Source: Pseudomonadota bacterium
GTDB taxonomy: Bacteria > Pseudomonadota > Alphaproteobacteria > Rhizobiales > Hyphomicrobiaceae
Direction: 5' to 3'
DNA: 13,250 bases
Assembly (NCBI GenBank): GCA_023416575.1
Contig: JAEZHL010000381.1
Span: 1 to 13,250 of the forward strand
Below, one piece after another: positions 1 to 7,262 of this stretch. Position numbers and translations under genes: made by a program. The notes under the pieces were generated by a model. The model had not been told where the DNA came from. It ran no database searches and was given only the letters and a program-made list of their open reading frames with translations. Position 1 is the stretch's first letter, and the number at the start of each line of letters is the position of its first letter.

Positions 1-17
1 GGCCCGGCGTGCGGGCC
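1..17 (-). terminator. GC-rich stem-loop after the binding-protein gene (terminator or intercistronic stem)
   Basis: A perfect inverted repeat, GGCCCG (1-6) and CGGGCC (12-17) with a 5-base loop, lies 15 bases past the stop of the family-5 binding-protein gene on the minus strand. Any U-run would fall outside the window, so a Rho-independent terminator cannot be confirmed. Stem-loops between a highly expressed binding-protein gene and its permease genes are common and stabilise the upstream message. If permease genes continue to the left, that reading is preferred. Confidence 0.4.
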
Positions 18-32
18 ACCCCACCCTCGCTA

Positions 33-1616
33 TTACTGATCGAGCCAAACGTCCTGGAGATCCTGGTTCAGATAGTGGCTCGGCGACATGTACCAGCCCT
101 TGATCTGCTTCCAGTTGACGATGATACGGTGCCACCAGACAGTCGGGATCGTGTAGGCCTCCGTCAGCGCATGGCGCTCGAACTCGCGGAGGATCTGCTT
201 GCGCTTCTCGACATCGAGCTCGCCCTTCTGGGCCTGATAGAGCTCATCCAGCTTGCGGTCGCTGTAGCGCCCGTAGTTGATGGGCGAGCGATCGGACGAG
301 ATATACTTCGCAAGCTGCAGGTTGGGATCGTCGACGGCATCGCACTGGAAGTCGAGACCGACCTCATAGTTGCCGCCCTGCAGATTGGAGATATAGGCCT
401 TCGTCTCGGGCTGGTCGTGCTCCGCCGTCACGCCGATCTGCCGCCACTGGTCGATCAGGAAAACGCCGACCGGCGTATAGGGCATCGAGACGTTGCGGTT
501 CATGAACTTGAACTTCAAGTTCTTGACGCCGGCCTCCTCGAGCAGCTTGGTGGCTTCTGCCCGCGCCGCCTTGATATCGCGGCCATAGCCCGGAATCTTC
601 TCCAGCTCCGCCGGGGACGACGCGAGGTCATACCCTGGTCGCAGCACGCCGCCCACGTGGCGGACCAGCGCGATCTTCGACAGTGCCTCGGCGCCCTGCC
701 AGCGATCGATCGCCAGCGACAACGCCCTGCGCACGCGGGCATCATCGAAGGGCTTCTTCTCCGTATTGAAGGTCACGATCAGGTTGCAGATCCAGGGGCT
801 TTCCAGAACCTCGACCTTGTCCCCCAGCGCCTTGACGAGCTTATCGCGATCAGCCGGCGAATGGCCGCGGAACTCGGTCAGCACCTCGCCCGCCTGCAAG
901 GCATTCACGCGCGCCGCAGTGTTCGTGATGAAGATCGCGCGGAAACGATCGAGATAGGGGCGGTCCGGAACGTGATAGTCGGCGAAGCGCTCCCCGACCC
1001 AATGCGAGCCAGCCGCGTGCTCGACGAACTTGAAGGGACCGGTGCCGAGCACGTTCCGCTCAGGGAATTTGGGGTCCTGCTTCAGCTTCGCAGCGCTGTA
1101 GATGCAGTCCCAAGGCGAAGCGAAGTTGCTCAGCATCGAGGCATTGGGCGACTTCAGCTTGAAGACGATCGTATGCGCGTCCGGCGTCTCGATCGAGGTG
1201 ATGTCCTCATAGACCGCCTTGCGGATCGAGCGCGCGCCGCCCTGCGGATTACGAATCCGCTCGTAGGTCGCTTTCACGTCCTCCGAGGTGAATGGCGTGC
1301 CGTCGTGGAACTTGACGTTCTGCTTCAGCTTGAAGGTATAGGTCAGGCCATCCGCCGACTGCTCCCAGGACTCCGCCAGGTCGCCGACCACTTTCGGGTA
1401 CGCGGCAGGATCGAATTTGAGCAGCGTATTGTAGTGCGGGCGCACCGGATGGATGAACGCGAATGATGTCGCCGCGTGACAATCGTAATCCGGCGGCTCG
1501 GCACTGACGGCGAAACGGAATTCGCTGCCCTTCTTTGGCGTCTGCGCCGTGGCCAACGCAGGTATCAGCGCGACGGCGGCGGTGAGCGCTGCGGATAATG
1601 CTATTCTTTTCGACAT
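33..1616 (-). CDS. Family-5 (peptide/nickel/opine type) ABC transporter substrate-binding protein
   Basis: Periplasmic solute-binding protein of the SBP_bac_5 family (DppA/OppA/NikA type), 527 residues, the usual length. The N-terminus is a Sec signal peptide: basic MSKR, a hydrophobic Ala/Val/Leu stretch, and a likely cleavage site after ALATAQ near residue 25. The family signature follows at about residues 82-117: LAESWEQSADGLTYTFKLK, then NVKFHDGTPFTSEDV. The C-terminal part (EKRKQILREFERHALTEAYTIP) also matches the family. The ATG at 1616 is preferred over an in-frame GTG three bases upstream because a GGAGG lies 5 bases before the ATG. The gene starts 47 bases after the fused ATPase gene on the same strand and is presumably co-transcribed with it. 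The ligand cannot be read from sequence; peptides, opines or other amino compounds are possible. Confidence 0.9.
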   Translation of the reverse strand: MSKRIALSAALTAAVALIPALATAQTPKKGSEFRFAVSAEPPDYDCHAATSFAFIHPVRPHYNTLLKFDPAAYPKVVGDLAESWEQSADGLTYTFKLKQNVKFHDGTPFTSEDVKATYERIRNPQGGARSIRKAVYEDITSIETPDAHTIVFKLKSPNASMLSNFASPWDCIYSAAKLKQDPKFPERNVLGTGPFKFVEHAAGSHWVGERFADYHVPDRPYLDRFRAIFITNTAARVNALQAGEVLTEFRGHSPADRDKLVKALGDKVEVLESPWICNLIVTFNTEKKPFDDARVRRALSLAIDRWQGAEALSKIALVRHVGGVLRPGYDLASSPAELEKIPGYGRDIKAARAEATKLLEEAGVKNLKFKFMNRNVSMPYTPVGVFLIDQWRQIGVTAEHDQPETKAYISNLQGGNYEVGLDFQCDAVDDPNLQLAKYISSDRSPINYGRYSDRKLDELYQAQKGELDVEKRKQILREFERHALTEAYTIPTVWWHRIIVNWKQIKGWYMSPSHYLNQDLQDVWLDQ

Positions 1617-1621
1617 CACTT

Positions 1622-1626
1622 CCTCC
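1622..1626 (-). promoter_or_regulatory. Shine-Dalgarno site deciding the start of the binding-protein gene
   Basis: GGAGG on the minus strand, inside GGGAGGA, sits 5 bases before the ATG at 1616 but only 2 bases before the in-frame GTG at 1619. It therefore favours the ATG. Confidence 0.7.
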
Positions 1627-1663
1627 CAGCTAAACAGATCAAGTAGCGAGATAGTGCGGCCCG

Positions 1664-3739
1664 TCAGATGTGAATGCAGGCCGCGTAGTGATCCTCACCA
1701 AACTTGCGAAGCTCCGGTACGGCGACCTTGCACTCCGCGGTTGCCTTGGGACAGCGGGTGCGAAACACGCAGCCCGATGGCGGGTTGAGGGGACTTGGAA
1801 CCTCCCCTGAAAGAATGGTGTGCTTGCGCGCCAGCTCGGCGGCGGGATCGGGAACCGGCACGGCCGCGAGCAGAGCCTGCGTGTAGGGGTGCAGCGGATT
1901 CTCGTAGAGGGAGTCGCGATCCGCAATTTCCATCACCCGGCCCAGGTACATGACCACGATGCGGTGCGAGATATGGCGCACGACAGCAAGATCATGTGCA
2001 ATGAACAAATACGTGAGGCCGTACTGCTCCTGCAGATCCTCGAGCAAATTGATGATCTGCGCCTGGATCGAAACGTCGAGCGCCGAGACCGGCTCGTCGC
2101 AGACGATGAATTTCGGCTCCATGACCAGTGCGCGTGCGATGCCCACGCGCTGCCGCTGGCCGCCCGACAGCTCGTGCGGATAGCGGTCGGCCATGTAGGG
2201 GTAAAGGCCGACCTGCGTCAGCAGCTCCTCCACCCGCTTCCGCGCCGCCTTGCGATTGGGCGCCATGCCATAGACCAGCTGCGGCTCGGAGAGGATCTGG
2301 CCGATGGTCATGCGCGGGTTGAGCGACGAGTAGGGATCCTGGAAAATCACCTGGATCCGTCGCCGGACATCCTGCAAGTCGTGGTGGCGCGCCTGCGTCA
2401 GATCCTTGTTCTCGAACACGACTGCGCCCGAGGTCGCCTCCTCGAGCTTCAGCACGAGCCGGCCGACCGTCGTCTTGCCACAGCCAGATTCGCCAACGAG
2501 CCCGAGCGTCTGGCCGGGTGCAATCGAGAAGCTGACGTCATTGACCGCGCGCACCACCGCCTCGGGCTGGCGGAACAGGCGCGAGCCGCGAGAGACGACG
2601 AACTGCTTGTTGAGCTTTTCGAGACGGATCAGCGGCTCTTGGCTGCCATGCACCCGATCCTGCTTTTCGGCCGCCGTCTCTTCCGACAGTCCGATTGCCC
2701 TGGGCCCTTTTTCCGCAAGCTCGGCCGCGCGGATGCAGGCGGACCGATGCCCTGCTTCGACCTCGATGAACGGAGGCTGCCCAGCCTTGCATGCCTCGAT
2801 GGCGGCAGTGCAGCGCGGGGCGAAGCGGCAGCCCGGTGGCGGCGAAACCAGGTTCGGCGGCAGTCCCTCGATGGTTTCCAGCTTGGCGCCGCGCGGCTTG
2901 TCGAGCCGGGGCACCGACCGCAGCAAGCCGTAAGTGTAGGGATGGCGCGGCCGGGCGAAGACGTCCTCCGCCGTGCCCTGCTCCACCATGCGCGCCGCAT
3001 ACATCACGTTGACCCGGTCGGCGTAACGCGCCACCACGCCGAGATTGTGCGTGATGATGACCATGGCGATCCCGAGATCGCGCGACAGATCCTTCATCAA
3101 CTGAAGGATCTGCGCCTGAATCGTGACGTCGAGCGCCGTCGTCGGCTCGTCGGCAATGATCAGCTTCGGGTTGCAGGCGAGCCCGATTGCGATCATCACC
3201 CGCTGGCGCATACCGCCGGAGAACTGATGCGGATATTGATCCAGCCGCCGCTCGCCGTCGGGAATGCCGACCTGGCGCATCAGCTCGACAGCCCGTGCGC
3301 GCGCCGCGGACTCGCTCAGCCCCAAGTGGATCATCAGCGGCTCCATGATCTGGAAGCCGATGGTCAGCACCGGATTGAGCGAGGTCATCGGCTCCTGGAA
3401 GATCATCGAGATCTCCCGACCACGGATGCCGCGCATTTCGTCTTCGCTGAGTTTCAGCAGGTCGCGGCCCTGGAACATGATGCGGCCACCGACGATGCGC
3501 CCCGCCGGCTTGGCGAGCAGGCGCATGACGCTCAGCGCCGAGACCGACTTGCCGCAGCCGGATTCGCCGACGAGCGCCATCACCTCGCCGGGCCGAACCT
3601 TATAGGACAACCCCTCCACCGCGCGAACGACGCCTGCACTCGTGACGAAATGGACGTGCAGATTGTCCACCTCGAGCAGCCAATCATCGGATGCAGCGGG
3701 TTGGGCTCCCGCCTGATGGGAGACAGGGTTTTCAGTCAT
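1664..3739 (-). CDS. Fused dipeptide/oligopeptide-type ABC transporter ATPase (DppD-DppF fusion)
   Basis: Two complete nucleotide-binding domains in one chain of 691 residues; it energises import of the solute captured by the adjacent binding protein. Numbered from the ATG at 3739, domain 1 has Walker A GESGCGKS (58-65), signature FSGGMRQR (173-180) and Walker B LIIADEP with Glu198. Domain 2 has Walker A GESGCGKT (416-423), signature LSGGQRQR (524-531) and Walker B with Glu549. Each half ends in the oligopeptide-transporter C-terminal extension (HPYTYGLL, HPYTQALL) and carries the same four-cysteine pattern, CX5CX6CX17C, at Cys304/310/317/335 and Cys657/663/670/688. Both catalytic sites look intact. 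The start is uncertain: in-frame GTG codons at 3751 and 3745 also fit and no strong ribosome-binding site is seen. Permease partners are not in the window. Confidence 0.92.
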   Translation of the reverse strand: MTENPVSHQAGAQPAASDDWLLEVDNLHVHFVTSAGVVRAVEGLSYKVRPGEVMALVGESGCGKSVSALSVMRLLAKPAGRIVGGRIMFQGRDLLKLSEDEMRGIRGREISMIFQEPMTSLNPVLTIGFQIMEPLMIHLGLSESAARARAVELMRQVGIPDGERRLDQYPHQFSGGMRQRVMIAIGLACNPKLIIADEPTTALDVTIQAQILQLMKDLSRDLGIAMVIITHNLGVVARYADRVNVMYAARMVEQGTAEDVFARPRHPYTYGLLRSVPRLDKPRGAKLETIEGLPPNLVSPPPGCRFAPRCTAAIEACKAGQPPFIEVEAGHRSACIRAAELAEKGPRAIGLSEETAAEKQDRVHGSQEPLIRLEKLNKQFVVSRGSRLFRQPEAVVRAVNDVSFSIAPGQTLGLVGESGCGKTTVGRLVLKLEEATSGAVVFENKDLTQARHHDLQDVRRRIQVIFQDPYSSLNPRMTIGQILSEPQLVYGMAPNRKAARKRVEELLTQVGLYPYMADRYPHELSGGQRQRVGIARALVMEPKFIVCDEPVSALDVSIQAQIINLLEDLQEQYGLTYLFIAHDLAVVRHISHRIVVMYLGRVMEIADRDSLYENPLHPYTQALLAAVPVPDPAAELARKHTILSGEVPSPLNPPSGCVFRTRCPKATAECKVAVPELRKFGEDHYAACIHI

Positions 3740-3979
3740 GTGCACTGTCACGGCTGGATCAACCTTGGCCGTGGCTGCACGGAAGCTTCAGCCAACGCCC
3801 GCGCTGGAACAGAATAGCTGCTGGCTCGGTCGTCTACCGCAGAACGGTAACTTTCAAATCTGGCCACCAGGCCCAAACTCCTTTGGCTCGCACTTCCGGC
3901 GCGCACCATGCCCCCCTTACGATCTCCGGGCTCGATAATGAAGACACACACCGAGAGATTGTTATCTCCCCGATTTCCT

Positions 3980-4051
3980 CAATTTCGGCCTGAATTGGTT
4001 GCGCTTCTCTCATTTTGAAATGAGGTTGCTAACCATTTTTTCTATGCATAG
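3980..4051. promoter_or_regulatory. AT-rich cluster of short dyads, candidate operator region for the peptide-type importer
   Basis: Four inverted repeats fall within 72 bases. CAATT/AATTG flanks GGCC (3980-3997). CTCATTT-TG-AAATGAG has perfect 7-base arms (4009-4024). GGTT-GCT-AACC (4024-4034) shares one base with the previous dyad. CTATGCATAG is a perfect 10-base palindrome (4042-4051). The patch is much richer in A and T than its surroundings. It lies 240-310 bases before the fused ATPase gene, and no plus-strand gene follows it. Binding by a dimeric regulator is inferred; no known consensus was matched. Confidence 0.4.
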
Positions 4052-4125
4052 CGTTCAACTGACATTCGGACAACCACTTCGTCGGACCCATGTAGCTAAT
4101 TGACGATCTGCATCCGATAGGTGAC

Positions 4126-4149
4126 GATCGGGTATCGGGATTCCCGATC
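4126..4149. repeat. Inverted repeat with two alternative pairings
   Basis: GATCGGG (4126-4132) and CCCGATC (4143-4149) are perfect 7-base arms around 10 bases. ATCGGG (4134-4139) can instead pair with CCCGAT (4143-4148) across a 3-base loop. There is no U-run on either side, so it is not an obvious intrinsic terminator. It may be an operator or an RNA hairpin in the 3' tail of the Mo/W operon. Confidence 0.35.
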
Positions 4150-4253
4150 CAGCCAGCGATTCCGACGCGAATATCAGAGCGCGCCATCTCCCCCAGGGCG
4201 GTGGCTATCTGACCAAATTCCAGCGGCTGATGCCTTGGGGAGAATTGGCAGTC

Positions 4254-4305
4254 GGGTGCAAAACGCGATGCTGCGCGTCGTGATTTCCTGTCGAAATCCG
4301 CACCC
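4254..4305 (-). other. Potential three-way-junction RNA fold just behind the last Mo/W operon gene
   Basis: An outer stem GGGTGC (4254-4259) with GCACCC (4300-4305) encloses two perfect hairpins. These are ACGCG (4263-4267) with CGCGT (4274-4278), and GATTTC (4282-4287) with GAAATC (4293-4298). Junction linkers are 3, 3 and 1 bases, so nearly the whole 52-base segment pairs. On the minus strand it begins 13 bases past the stop of the ATPase gene, so it would be the transcript's 3' untranslated region. No U-run follows. It could protect the 3' end, act as a processing site, or be chance pairing in GC-rich DNA. Confidence 0.35.
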
Positions 4306-4318
4306 AGCTCTGCGGCGT

Positions 4319-5089
4319 TCAGGCGTAACGCGGGGCGCAGACAGTCTGGCCGCTCCGTGTGTGCTCGATCGAGACGGCCACGCCATAGACCGCCTCGAGC
4401 CGCTCACTGGTCAGCGCATCACGCGGCGTTCCGATCGCCACGATCCTGCCATCGCACATCAGGCACACCCGGTCGGCCACCGCAAACGCATGGTCGGGCT
4501 GGTGGGTCGACAGGACGATACCGGCCCCGCGCGATGCCAAGCGCTTGACTTCCATCAGCACCGTGACCTGGTTGCCGAAATCGAGGCTGGCCGTCGGCTC
4601 GTCCATGACCAGCAACGGCGCTGCCTGGGCAATCGCGCGCGCGATCACGACGAGCTGGCGCTGGCCACCGGAAAGCCGTGTCACGTCACGGCTGGCGAGG
4701 CCCGCGATGCCGAGTTCGCGCAGGGACGCCTCGGCGATCAGCCTGTCCTCGCGGGTCGGGCCAGCGAATACGCCACGATGCGCCACGCGTCCCATCAGCA
4801 CCACATCGAGAGCGGTGTAGGGAAATGGCGTCGCCTGCGCCTGCGGGACATAGGCGATCCGTCGCGCGATCTCGGCGCGCGAGAAGGCCCGCAGCGGCTG
4901 CCCCTCGAACAGAACCTCACCGCCTTGCGGCTTCAGCAGGCCGAGCATCGTCTTGAACAGGGTGGTCTTGCCACAGCCGTTCGGTCCGAGAAGGCAGAGC
5001 ACCTCGCCCGGCTCGATGGCGAGCGACACATCGCGGCCCACCGGATGCTCCGGATACCCGAATGCCAGCTCGCGCGCCTCAAGTCGCAT
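4319..5089 (-). CDS. FecE/BtuD-superfamily ABC transporter ATPase, MolC-like (predicted molybdate/tungstate import)
   Basis: Cytoplasmic ATPase of a type II (FecCD/BtuCD) importer, 256 residues. Visible motifs are Walker A GPNGCGKT (35-42), Q-loop Gln83 in YVPQAQ, signature LSGGQRQ (139-145), Walker B LLVMDEP with Glu164, and switch His196 in STHQPDH. The ATG at 5089 shares one base with the TGA of the upstream permease gene (TGATG), implying translational coupling. The open frame continues upstream, but that part is only an alternative frame of the permease gene. It is the last gene of the eight-gene run. The family alone would suggest ferric-siderophore, haem or cobalamin transport. Neighbouring tup, modA-like and mop genes make molybdate or tungstate more likely, as for Haemophilus MolC. 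The substrate is inferred from context. Confidence 0.88.
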   Translation of the reverse strand: MRLEARELAFGYPEHPVGRDVSLAIEPGEVLCLLGPNGCGKTTLFKTMLGLLKPQGGEVLFEGQPLRAFSRAEIARRIAYVPQAQATPFPYTALDVVLMGRVAHRGVFAGPTREDRLIAEASLRELGIAGLASRDVTRLSGGQRQLVVIARAIAQAAPLLVMDEPTASLDFGNQVTVLMEVKRLASRGAGIVLSTHQPDHAFAVADRVCLMCDGRIVAIGTPRDALTSERLEAVYGVAVSIEHTRSGQTVCAPRYA

Positions 5090-6099
5090 CAGGACCACCC
5101 GTGCCGGCCACGCCAGAGGAGCCACAGGAAAAACGGCGCCCCGACCACGGCCGTCAGAATTCCAAGCGGTACCTCGATCCGCCCGATCGAGCGCGCCAAC
5201 GCATCGACCAGCACGAGATAGCTCGCACCGATCAGCATGGCAGCCGGCAGCAGACGCTCGAAATTGGGGCCGACCAGCATCCGCGCGATATGCGGGATGA
5301 CGAGCCCGACCCAGCCGATGACGCCGGCGATGGCAACGACGCTTGCCGTCATGAGCGTAGCCGCGGCGATGATGAGGGCCCGGAGCCGCCCCGCCTCGAC
5401 GCCCAGCGCCTTCGCCTCCTCGTCGCCGAGCGAGAGGACATTGACCCGCCAGCGCAGCAGCACGAGCGGCAGCAGCCCAAGACACACAGCCGGCAGCACG
5501 TTCCACAGTTCCGCCCCCCGCACGCTCGCGATGCTGCCGAGCAGCCAGAAGGTGATCGCCGGGAGCTGATCGTAGGGATCGGCCAGGATCTTGAGCAGCG
5601 AGATCGCCGCTCCCGCGAGCGCACCCACCACGACGCCGCCGAGCACGAGGACGAGGGTCGGATCGCGTCCCCGCACGGCCACGGCGCTCAGGTAGACGCG
5701 CCCCACCGTGAGCAGCCCGACGCCGAACGCCAATGTCTGGATCATGAGAATGGGAAGCGACAGGAAGATGCCGATCACCGCGCCGAAGGCGGCGCCGCCC
5801 GACACTCCCAGAACGTCCGGCGAAACAAGCGGATTGCGGAAGAGCCCCTGATACACCACGCCGGCACCAGCCAGAGATGCGCCGACGAGCAATCCGGCCA
5901 GGACACGCGGCAAGCGAATGTCGAGAAGCACGCGAGCTTCCGGCGTATCGACCGGGGCGCCCGACCAATAGCGGCCGATTGCATTCAGCGCGCCATCGAG
6001 CGTGAGCGGATAGGCGCCGACCCTGAGCCCGACGATGGCAGCCAGGATCGCGAGCAAACCGAGGCCGGGGACGATCCAGGCTGTGCGATCGGCCTTCAT
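5089..6099 (-). CDS. FecCD/BtuC-family ABC permease, MolB-like (predicted molybdate/tungstate import)
   Basis: Integral-membrane subunit of a type II importer, 336 residues with many hydrophobic helices; two copies would form the pore. The FecCD hallmark is at residues 62-110: RLPRVLAGLLVGASLAGAG, then FRNPLVSPDVLGVSGGAAFG. A later GVIGWVGLVIPHIAR block is also typical. The ATG at 6099 is chosen because it overlaps the TGA of the binding-protein gene in an ATGA and because MKADRTAW leads straight into the first membrane helix. The 54-residue upstream extension overlaps the preceding gene and is rich in Arg and Pro. It is coupled to both neighbours by 4-base and 1-base overlaps, so the trio is a single translational unit. 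The substrate is inferred from context. Confidence 0.88.
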   Translation of the reverse strand: MKADRTAWIVPGLGLLAILAAIVGLRVGAYPLTLDGALNAIGRYWSGAPVDTPEARVLLDIRLPRVLAGLLVGASLAGAGVVYQGLFRNPLVSPDVLGVSGGAAFGAVIGIFLSLPILMIQTLAFGVGLLTVGRVYLSAVAVRGRDPTLVLVLGGVVVGALAGAAISLLKILADPYDQLPAITFWLLGSIASVRGAELWNVLPAVCLGLLPLVLLRWRVNVLSLGDEEAKALGVEAGRLRALIIAAATLMTASVVAIAGVIGWVGLVIPHIARMLVGPNFERLLPAAMLIGASYLVLVDALARSIGRIEVPLGILTAVVGAPFFLWLLWRGRHGWS

Positions 6100-7178
6100 C
6101 GCGGCGCCGGCATCCCGGGAGGCCTGCCATCCGCCCACTGGATCAGCGTTTCTAGCTCCGCCTCGCCCAGGTCGACGTGATAGAAGAGCTTGTAGAACCG
6201 GCGCGTCTCGTTCCGGATATCGAACGGAAAGCGATTGCCGTGGAAGAGGTTCGCGAGCCACGCGAGCCCGATCAGGCGATTGACGGAGGGCGGACGGTCG
6301 ATCCAGCCGAAGGGTGCCGTCGGCGCAAGATGGACGCGGCCCTCACGCACCGCCTTCACGCCAGCCCACAGCGGATCACGGCCCTCCAGAACCCTGGCAT
6401 GGAAGTTCCGGTCCCAGGTGATGATGATCTCAGGGTCCCAGACCAGCAGCTGCTCGGGGGAGACGTTGACGATCCCGCGCCGGAGATCGTTGCTGTCGGC
6501 GACATTGCGCCCGCCGGCCCGCTCGATGATTTCAGTGTTGATCGACCCCTTGAGGCCCGTCTCCAGGCCATTCGGACCGCGCGCGAGGTAGACTCGCGGC
6601 CGTTCGCCCTCAGGCACATCGGCAAGCGTCCGGCCGAGGCGCTGCAGGAGAACGTCGGTGTAGCGCGCCAGCTCCTCGCCCCGATCGGCAGCGCCAAGGA
6701 TTTTGCCGAGCATGCGCAGCGATGCAGCCGAGGCCTCGAACCGGCCGTCGATGAGGACATAAGGGATTCCCGTCCGCGCCTGGACATTGTCCGCCAGCGA
6801 GACGAACGTCGGCCTGACCGAGCCGAAATCGACGATCAGGTCCGGGCGGTTCTTGAGAACGAGCTCCACGTTTGCCGTATCGCCGCGTCCCGACAGCATC
6901 CCGACTTCGGGCAGATCACGGGCCGCCGGTAGCAGATAGGGCCGCTCCTCCGGGCGGATCGCACGCGGCCAGCCGATCATCGCATCGGGCCGCAGCATGT
7001 AGACGACGATCGCCGCAGGGCCACCGGCAGCGAAGATCCGCTCGACGCGTTCCGGCAGCACGACCGACCGGCCGCCGGAATCCATGAACGCCTCAGCAGC
7101 CGGCACCGCGCGTGGAAGCGCCAGGGCCCCCGCAGCAGCCCCGCTCCCGAGCAGCACCTGGCGGCGATCGAAAATCAT
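6096..7178 (-). CDS. Periplasmic binding protein of the FecB/BtuF/HemV superfamily, MolA-like (predicted molybdate/tungstate)
   Basis: Class III solute-binding protein, 360 residues, delivering ligand to the coupled permease-ATPase pair. The N-terminus MIFDRRQVLLGSGAAAG has a twin arginine before a hydrophobic stretch and an Ala-rich cleavage region near residue 30. This looks like a Tat rather than a standard Sec signal, though it lacks a full consensus. The mature part shows the TroA-like fold pattern: VERIFAAGGPAAIVVYML, VELVLKNRPDLIV and later GSINTEIIERAGGRNVA, as in metal-chelate binding proteins of the HemV-2 type. It lies 84 bases after mop and overlaps the permease gene by 4 bases. 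Iron chelate or cobalamin would be the default family guess. The Mo/W neighbours point to an oxyanion, as for H. influenzae MolA. Confidence 0.85.
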   Translation of the reverse strand: MIFDRRQVLLGSGAAAGALALPRAVPAAEAFMDSGGRSVVLPERVERIFAAGGPAAIVVYMLRPDAMIGWPRAIRPEERPYLLPAARDLPEVGMLSGRGDTANVELVLKNRPDLIVDFGSVRPTFVSLADNVQARTGIPYVLIDGRFEASAASLRMLGKILGAADRGEELARYTDVLLQRLGRTLADVPEGERPRVYLARGPNGLETGLKGSINTEIIERAGGRNVADSNDLRRGIVNVSPEQLLVWDPEIIITWDRNFHARVLEGRDPLWAGVKAVREGRVHLAPTAPFGWIDRPPSVNRLIGLAWLANLFHGNRFPFDIRNETRRFYKLFYHVDLGEAELETLIQWADGRPPGMPAPR

Positions 7179-7197
7179 CTCTTCTGCACTCCCGCTG

Positions 7198-7217
7198 CGG
7201 GACCGTGCACCGTCCCG
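7198..7217 (-). repeat. Hairpin between mop and the MolA-like gene
   Basis: CGGGAC (7198-7203) pairs with GTCCCG (7212-7217) around an 8-base loop containing GTGCAC. It lies in the 84-base spacer between the mop stop and the next start. There is no U-run, so a partial processing or attenuation stem is more likely than a terminator. Confidence 0.35.
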
Positions 7218-7262
7218 ATGCGTCAGACGGAACGAGACCCGAACACCACGGCCGCGTCCACA

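Larger units (their letters stand above)
3740..4318. other. Non-coding interval between the Mo/W operon and the peptide-type importer
   Basis: About 580 bases with no convincing gene. Short open frames here lack ribosome-binding sites and recognisable protein features. Since the fused ATPase gene reads leftward from 3739, its promoter should lie here, probably in the AT-rich part around 3940-4115, although no clear -35/-10 pair stands out. The interval also holds the dyads and the folded element listed separately, and must contain the end of the Mo/W operon transcript. Confidence 0.6.

Noticed and set aside
9..1466. 485-codon plus-strand open frame opposite the family-5 binding protein
   Set aside because: Antisense shadow of a clear solute-binding protein; no signal, motif or ribosome-binding site.
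1820..3817. 665-codon plus-strand open frame opposite the fused ATPase gene
   Set aside because: Composition dominated by Arg, Asp, His and Leu with no domain pattern. The minus strand carries two intact ATPase domains with all motifs. Antisense frames this long are common in GC-rich DNA.
4319..6130. A 603-codon frame suggesting a fusion of unknown protein and ATPase
   Set aside because: Only the last 256 codons are protein-like. The rest is an alternative frame of the permease gene, and the TGATG junction marks the true start.
5062..6180. 372-codon plus-strand open frame opposite the type II permease
   Set aside because: Highly charged antisense shadow; the membrane protein on the minus strand is unmistakable.
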